Position numbers and translations under genes: made by a program
Assembly: GCF_001638985.1 (NCBI RefSeq)
Contig: NW_017265143.1
Span: 880,259-944,258 of the forward strand
From: Phycomyces blakesleeanus NRRL 1555(-)
Lineage: Eukaryota; Mucoromycota; Mucoromycetes; Mucorales; Phycomycetaceae
DNA length: 64,000 nt
Reading direction: 5' to 3'
The notes under the pieces: generated by a model
What the model saw: only the letters and a program-made list of their open reading frames with translations
What the model was told of the DNA's origin: nothing
Database searches by the model: none
Shown here: piece after piece, positions 57,852-64,000 of the stretch
How the letters are laid out: the number at the start of each line of letters is the position of its first letter
Numbering within the stretch: the stretch's first letter is position 1

Positions 57852-58997
57852 TCATTTCATCGGTGCCTTGACTTCCAGGGCATGTCCTCTCCTCCGTGCC
57901 CAAGCAGTGCAGGCCATATTTTGTTGATCACATAAAGTCAAAAGTACTTTGCGCTGAACAAGCTTGGCTACTGCCTCCCAATCATCAACCTGGTGACATT
58001 CCTTCATTTCAAAAACTGACAGAGACGGGCAGTATTGTACATATGCGTGCAGTGTCGCATTAGTCAATCGAGGACAGTTATTTACCGACACTCGCTCAAG
58101 TAAAGAGCCTCTGAGCTGGGCAAGTAACAACATGCAGTCGTCGTCAATATCACATCCAGCCAAGCCAAGTACTACAGCCCGAGTGTGCCGTGCTATCAAA
58201 CTGATCGACTTGTGTGTGATTCGATGACGCTCTCGAATCCGCCCTACATTCAAATGTCGAAGGCCAGGACAAGAAAGTGCAATGGCAGACACGGAGACAT
58301 CTGAAATCAGGCCACATGCTCGCATGTCGAGATGTTCCAGAAGAGGACAGGTCTCTGCTACCTTGAGAATAGCCTCGTCTGTAATCCGGTAACACCCCGC
58401 AAGAGACAAATATGTGAGTCGTCTGTGACAGAGAAATGCAGAGAGAGCGGTGTTTGTGAAATAATCACAAATGTAGACATCCAGATGGCTGAGTTGGGTT
58501 GCATGACGGGCAATTTTTTCAAGTGGTACATCAATTGTCTTGTATTTGATCTTGCGCAGGGACAGACTTTGAAGAGTGGTCCGATACATTGGTACATGAG
58601 AGATGGGGGATAAGTCGTTCAAGACATGGTCATCAATATGGATGACATGGCTGGTATTGATTATTTGGTTGATTTGGGCTGTTTCCCTTGGTCTGTCTTT
58701 TGTTTTGTCATGCGTAGTAGGATCGGAAGAATCGAATATGTCCTGTTCTGTGTATTCGTTGCTAAACACAGACGCAAATTTTTGCAGGGCCATAACTTCC
58801 TCTTTGGTATCGTCAAACTCAACCTTGCGCCAAACAGCGCGCATTGTACAGTCGTGCCATAGTCGGTTGACAGACATACTGGCTAGTCTTCCAGCGTATT
58901 TTGAAGTAGTTTCCGACTGGTGGTCGTCAAGAAAGGATATGACATGTGATACGATTTCTGGCAGGCAAAGAGCTAGATGAGTTGGAATGGACTGCAT
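57852..58997 (-). CDS. F-box/leucine-rich-repeat protein, Amn1-like
   Basis: This intronless ORF encodes 381 residues. The N-terminus (LCLPEIVSHVISFLDD) fits an F-box. Then cysteine-containing leucine-rich repeats follow: LTYLSLAGCYRITDEAILKVAETCPLLEHLDM, broken here as YLSLAGCYRITDEA and CPLLEHLDMRACGLISDVSV, then RHLNVGRIRERHRITHKSIS and LGLAGCDIDDDCM. The RERHRIT segment and GCDIDDD resemble the Amn1 LRR group. Amn1 in budding yeast antagonises the mitotic exit network and marks proteins for SCF ubiquitination. A filamentous fungus may use it differently, and a general SCF adaptor is the safer reading. The stop is at 57852 and the ATG at 58997 is the first in the ORF. Confidence 0.85.
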   Translation of the reverse strand: MQSIPTHLALCLPEIVSHVISFLDDHQSETTSKYAGRLASMSVNRLWHDCTMRAVWRKVEFDDTKEEVMALQKFASVFSNEYTEQDIFDSSDPTTHDKTKDRPRETAQINQIINTSHVIHIDDHVLNDLSPISHVPMYRTTLQSLSLRKIKYKTIDVPLEKIARHATQLSHLDVYICDYFTNTALSAFLCHRRLTYLSLAGCYRITDEAILKVAETCPLLEHLDMRACGLISDVSVSAIALSCPGLRHLNVGRIRERHRITHKSISLIARHTRAVVLGLAGCDIDDDCMLLLAQLRGSLLERVSVNNCPRLTNATLHAYVQYCPSLSVFEMKECHQVDDWEAVAKLVQRKVLLTLCDQQNMACTAWARRRGHALEVKAPMK

Positions 58998-60307
58998 AGA
59001 TCAAATGTGCTAAGAGAAGGAGGAATAAACGAATAGAATGAAAGAGAGAGAGAGAGAGAGAAAACTGTGCTTCATCACGAATTAGAAAGAAGAAGGAAAA
59101 AATAATAATAATTATAAAAATAATATAAAAAGATAAAGGTGGGGGAAGATCGAGATGTACACATTCTTGCGTTTTCCATTTTCAATGTGCTCACTACTAA
59201 TGCTAATGCTAATGCTAATGCTGATGATAATAATAATAGTAATATATTCCTTGAGTAGCTTTTGGCTTTTATTCTCTCTTTCTCTTATATATACATATAT
59301 CATATATACATATATGCATATATATAAATTTATTCATTTCATTTATCTTCTTTTATGCACCCCAAAACTTGCAACTTCCCTCCAATTCAACAAGAAACAC
59401 ACATATGTACAAGCAATAATCACCCCCTTTTTAATATTTGACTTTTCTTGGATATATACACACATACACAGCCGTACAGTCCTATAGACATACAAACGTA
59501 AAGCTGTACAAGTATACAAGTATCCGAGCATATCAGCTCACATACACACAAAGTCAATTGCTGTTCTTGGTTTTATTTTCTCTTTAATTGTTTTTCTTAG
59601 CTTGATCTTATACACACAATATACTGGAGCACGCTATTTTACATATATATATATTATATTTAAAAGAAAGAAAGAAAAAGATTTCTTGTGAGTCAAACAA
59701 ATTGAATTTTCATTCCAACTGCCAACGAGATGGTCCACTTTACTCGTTACATTTACTATTTACTATTTATAAGAATATTAAATGTATATAGTATCTACAG
59801 GCTTCTTTTTTATTTGATTCTATATACACCATTTGCGTGTTTATTCTAAATAAGATCTTATTGACTAATTACTTTACAGTTCAATTTGAGTAAGGTCCTC
59901 AATCACAACACTAAAAGCCAAAAGCCAAATAAATAAATAAATAAGTATTACAAAATGCTATTCTTGGTTTTTCTTTAAATCTCAAATATCAAATCTCAGG
60001 AACCGTAATAAGTCAATTCCATTCATCAGAACACCTGTCATTCATTCCCTACCCCGCAGTCGATAAAGGAGACTTAATGTCAAAAGAATCCGGAAATTAT
60101 CCTTATAATATTTGTGCACGTTTGAATAGAATGAACAATAAAATTAAGTAAAACAAGGTTTGAATCCCTTAAATTGCTTGTGAACTACCCACTACGGGAA
60201 CTAAACAGATAGATAAATAAATAAGAGGTGGCCCCGGGGAGAGAGAAGGGGTTTCTTGGGGTGGGAGGTTCTTACCGGGGGGTCTCTCAAGGGGAGATTC
60301 TTTTCTA
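58998..60307. other. Intergenic, no gene seen
   Basis: AT-rich sequence with GA and (AATGCT)n repeats (about 59197-59222), and a short G-rich patch (about 60225-60300) next to the inverted-repeat element. No supported ORF. Confidence 0.6.
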
Positions 60308-61399
60308 TCACTGTAGTAAATGGCAGAAATTACAACTCCGCGTCCGTAGGAATTATACGGTCCCGTATATCACTGTGGTAAATGGCAGCATTTATAACTC
60401 CGTACTCGTAGATTCTTTAGCAAATATGATTTGTGGGATTTCAGATTGTTTTTGCATCTAATCCAATCAATTGCTCTAAATATGGTAAATTTATACCTTT
60501 TTAGGTACTTTAAATTTTCTTATAATTGGTCCAACAAACTTAATGTTTTATAGCAAAATATTTTTATTTTTGACTTTATTAATAGTAAAAGTAATAAAAT
60601 AAGGCTCTTCTTTAGCCTTCTCATATCTATAGCATTGCCTCTAACAAAGGGTACTAAAAAATAGTAGACGAATGATAGAATAAGTATGTAAAGAAGAAGA
60701 CTATGATAATTTTAAATTAAATAATAAGTATAGTAAAAGTTTAACTTAAATTGTAAGATCAAGGTCTCTATAAACTACTAGATATCGCTTTGGCCAGAAA
60801 TAAAAAAGGGAGTTTCGTTTAACATTACAAGAGCTATAGCTATATATCATTCTATCTATAAAATATGTGTATGTGTGCTTATCTTGTAAGGCTTTGATAA
60901 AAGGTTTTGTGTTATAGGGTCTTGTCATAGATCTCTTGCTTAATATTGTTATCGCCTAAAAGCTATAGGTTATTGGTTAGTACTTTGTAAAGCCTCAAAG
61001 ACTTGTCAACAATAGTAATAGTGAGAAGAAATAGAAAGAAAATGACTTTACGAAATAAAAAACGTTCGCATTAAAAAAAAATATCAGTAGGCATGACTGT
61101 TTCTGGTATAAGCTCAGATCCAAGGTACGAAGTTCATAGGGCTTGTTTGACCCTCTAGTTGATTTTTCTTTAATCAAGCAAGTAGTTCTCTCTATTCGGA
61201 AATCAAGATGGTTTCCTGGGTTGATGACGAGACTTTCATCTTCAAAATATTTCTCTAGAGCCAAAATAGGATAGAGATATTCTAAACTTGGGAAGTGCTA
61301 GATGGTGTTCAAAAATCTGCCATTTCTTTCCAAAATAAGGCAGCTTGTTTCAAATACTCGTAGATTTTTTTCTACAGTGTCTGCCATTTACTACAGTGA
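60308..61399. mobile_element. About 1.1-kb inverted-repeat element with coding relics
   Basis: TCACTGTAGTAAATGGCAGA occurs at 60308-60327 and exactly inverted at 61380-61399. A near copy (TCACTGTGGTAAATGGCAGC) is at 60370-60389, making a 62-bp tandem at the left end. A minus-strand ORF between the ends (61264-60995, extending upstream to about 61300) has convincing protein composition, with segments LEKYFEDESLVINPGNHLDF and EKSTRGSNKPYELRTLDLSL. It is too short to be intact. Another minus ORF at 60928-60746 is weaker. I read this as a decayed transposon or captured gene fragment. Its class is unknown and target duplications were not identified. Confidence 0.55.
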
Positions 61400-61852
61400 G
61401 ATCAAAATTTCATACCGCACAATATACAAAAGATCTCATATCCCCCCGCAACATTACAAAACCGATAAAAAATATTGATATGATGATTCTTTTTTAATCT
61501 ATTAGTCTCAAAATTAACTCTTCTTTATCACAATCTCAAGTAGAAACACTGTATTATTGACTCCTCCCTCTCTTTTTCATATGGGGTCCCTAACATTAGG
61601 GTATTAAAGGAGTACCTTGTATGTGTATATACATGCATTGTTTAAGGTTTAGACATAAAGAACAATGACTTTATATATATAAAAATAAATATAATGGTAG
61701 TAATACAGATAGAAAGGAAAAAGAAAAAAAAAGAAAGAAAACTTAATTTATTATAATCCATTTGTTTTGACCCCTTTAAATCAACCTAACTTATAGGCAC
61801 ACCATCTGTCACAATCTATACTTTGTGAATATATATGTATTCTTTAAATAAT

Positions 61853-63452
61853 TTATAATATGCCAGGACGTCTAGTAGTTTTGGAGCATCCGGAATATAT
61901 ATTTGTTCCATAAATACAACCTGTCTGTTTTATCACATCCTCATGTTTCTCAAAGTAGTTAGTGACCACCCCAACAATTTCTTCGAATTGACCTCTATAG
62001 TTGTGATCAGCATCGGGAATCAGTGTAAGCGTGTGGTTCTGGATTTGATCTGAGAACATGATAGCATTGTAATGCGGTACAATCTTAAAGGATATATACA
62101 TATCATTCGTGGATTTATGGATTCGTTTTTTTAATAATAAAAATAAACAATAAACAATAAGTATGCATTTTGTATACATCCCCTTTCCATCCCTTTTCGT
62201 CCCCTCCCCCAGTCTGTGGCTGCTTATTTATATACCTCGTCTTTTAATCCGTGACAAGTCAATACTGATGTTAATTTAGGGATTTGTGTCACTGTAGATA
62301 ATATTCTCTGTAAGTCATGCAACAATAACAATACTAGCACTGGTACTAATAAAGTGTCGAAGAGTTTTTTTAAGGATATAATTCTCACCAAAAGAATTGT
62401 CCCAGTTGATGAACTTGTTCACTTCTTTCTCAGTAACCTTGATAGTTGTTATCTTGTCACGCTGTCTCACAGTCCAATTGAAATAACCCTTTTGTTTTAT
62501 GTGTGTATAGAGTTTATTGTTATTATTATTGTTATTATTATTTTGGAATTATTGCTCTTCCTTAAAATATCCAATCTTTCATTTATTTGAATAAACTATG
62601 TAAGTCAATTACAAAGACCTGACAGATCCCAAGCTTACCTGACGCCTTAGCCCTTCTCCTATCTCGGGTCGGTTCCGGTGAATTTGATTATCGTTCATCT
62701 TGTAGCGCCCAGAAATATTGACACAATGAGGAAGAGGCTTAGTGCATTTGGCAGCATATTGAAGACATGCCAACGACCCTAAAAAGTTCAAAGAATAACA
62801 AGAATAAGAACAAGAAAACTAAGGTTGTATTCTTATCAGAGAATTATTCTAAAGTTTACACGCAATCATGTATATACACGCATGCATGTATGTATGTGTG
62901 TATGCATTACCGCGAGAATGGCCTATAGTGCCAAACAACTCATAACCCAGTTGTTCAAAATGTGATGCTACAGTTGCAATATCGTCTGCGTCTTCCTAAA
63001 GAGAGAAACCACTTATGTGAGTACACTACATATATCTCAAGTGATAAGGATATTAATAACTATTATTTTCTTTTTATTTATTTTATTATTTATTTTATTC
63101 ATTAAAGCCATTATTGTTTTCCTTACTTACTTCAATATTGGCGTAACCGGCCACACCTTCACTTTCACCATTCCCCCGAAAGTCTAAGCGGAATGTAGTG
63201 TACGGTAACTTTTCTGACATTAACCTTTGAAATAAATAGTCCTTATGCCCTGATGAGCTTGTCAGAATGACATTGGTAAATAATCAATTTGGTCATAGAA
63301 AATAATATGTATATAAGCATACCAAGTACACCATGAGCAATAATGATCAATCGAGGTTTATGCCAGGTTGTATCATGTTGAGTTTTTCTGGTGAGAATCC
63401 CAGCAATGCCTTCTCCATGATTATTTTTGATGACGATCTTTTCAACTTCCAT
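61853..63452 (-). CDS. Alpha/beta hydrolase, serine-peptidase/esterase type
   Basis: Seven exons (63452-63323, 63249-63131, 62995-62911, 62778-62639, 62488-62389, 62291-62236, 62083-61853) give 286 residues. The fold's landmarks are present: IIIAHGVLGHKD (oxyanion region), FRLDFRGNGESEG, the nucleophile elbow GHSRG (Ser110, built across a splice junction), the acid in HGLKDE (Asp209) and the catalytic His in ADHNY (His237). This is the layout of small cytosolic hydrolases related to the S33-like aminopeptidase and esterase group. The sixth exon uses the acceptor at 62293-62292; the earlier AG gives an immediate stop. The ATG at 63452 was chosen because the upstream ORF is Asn/Lys-rich leader sequence. 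The substrate is unknown. Confidence 0.9.
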
Positions 63453-64000
63453 GATTCTTTTATAGCAATGGCAACAAAAATAAAGAAATGTGTTATATAT
63501 CTTTTTCTTAAAAAATATATTATTCTTATTATTATTGTTACAAGTAAAAGTACCACCAAATATACAGAGTGTGCACGTCCACGCTTTAGAGGTAATCTTA
63601 AGCACAAGGATGAAGGGTGAGGAAGGGAAGGAGAGAAGGAAGGAAAGATATTAGGGAGGTTTGTGCAAACTTTGTAACAAAATTAAAAGGGAAATTGCTC
63701 ACCTAAAATGGAATAGTTTACTTCACACCTTTTAAACTTTCGAAATCCCAATTTGGAATTTCCAAAACACTTTTAACCAATAATCTTTTTTTATTTTTAA
63801 TTGCTAGGCTAACGATATATTCAAAGCAAGATGTAGAAATAAAATATAAGTTAAAAATGTGCTTTTAAAGATGTAAATAGTATATTAGCATGGCTTCTTT
63901 TATGTCATTTTTTTTTAAAAAAATTAATTATATGAATTATATATATTATGCACTCTATTACAGGTTCTGCAATTAATAATATAGTTTATGCCAATTGTTT
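63453..64000. other. Right-edge flank, no gene seen
   Basis: 5' flank of the hydrolase gene and AT-rich sequence to the window edge, with poly-T and TA stretches. No ORF is supported. Confidence 0.5.

Overview
The window looks like nuclear DNA from an early-diverging filamentous fungus, most likely Mucoromycota (Mucorales type). The genes have many short GT-AG introns (about 50-150 bp), non-coding DNA is very AT-rich with many microsatellites, and the conserved proteins are of fungal type. Exons were assigned by hand from splice sites, reading-frame continuity and remembered family motifs. No alignment or database search was run.

Layout. 1-1231 (-): partial secreted His/Gly/Pro-rich repeat protein, running off the left edge. 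3017-5980 (+): SEC23, COPII coat. 6277-8084 (-): FRE-type ferric/cupric reductase. 9072-10172 (-): Old Yellow Enzyme. 10920-13260 (-): wrecked transposase gene. 13761-14969 (+): cyclin-D1-binding-protein-1/GCIP-like protein. 15199-17819 (-): LIM-RhoGAP of the Lrg1 type. 18020-20444 (-): ELG1/ATAD5, the PCNA unloader. 20718-22139 (-): aldehyde dehydrogenase. 22703-22951 (+): 63-residue secreted peptide split by a 57-bp intron. 23637-29159 (-): largest subunit of RNA polymerase III in 19 exons. 29160-39446: about 10 kb without a convincing gene, holding a 705-bp terminal-inverted-repeat element with decayed coding sequence.

39447-40845 (-): ELO fatty-acid elongase. 42467-44338 (+): COQ1 polyprenyl diphosphate synthase. 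45374-49358 (-): PP2A B56 regulatory subunit (RTS1 type), 13 exons. 51113-52177 (+): Tc1/mariner transposase pseudogene. 52606-54425 (+): PfkB-family (pseudouridine-kinase-like) kinase. 55070-55407 (-): unidentified coding relic. 56210-57409 (+): mitochondrial malate dehydrogenase. 57852-58997 (-): Amn1-like leucine-rich-repeat protein. 60308-61399: second inverted-repeat element with a coding relic. 61853-63452 (-): alpha/beta hydrolase.

The live genes are mostly unrelated housekeeping functions (secretion, transcription, replication, mitochondrial metabolism, lipid synthesis, signalling), and I see no operon-like pathway cluster. The less ordinary parts are the His-rich secreted repeat protein, the hidden secreted peptide, two probable GC-AG introns, and at least four decayed mobile or captured sequences. 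I did not find a clearly new multi-gene system. No tRNA, rRNA or CRISPR array was recognised.
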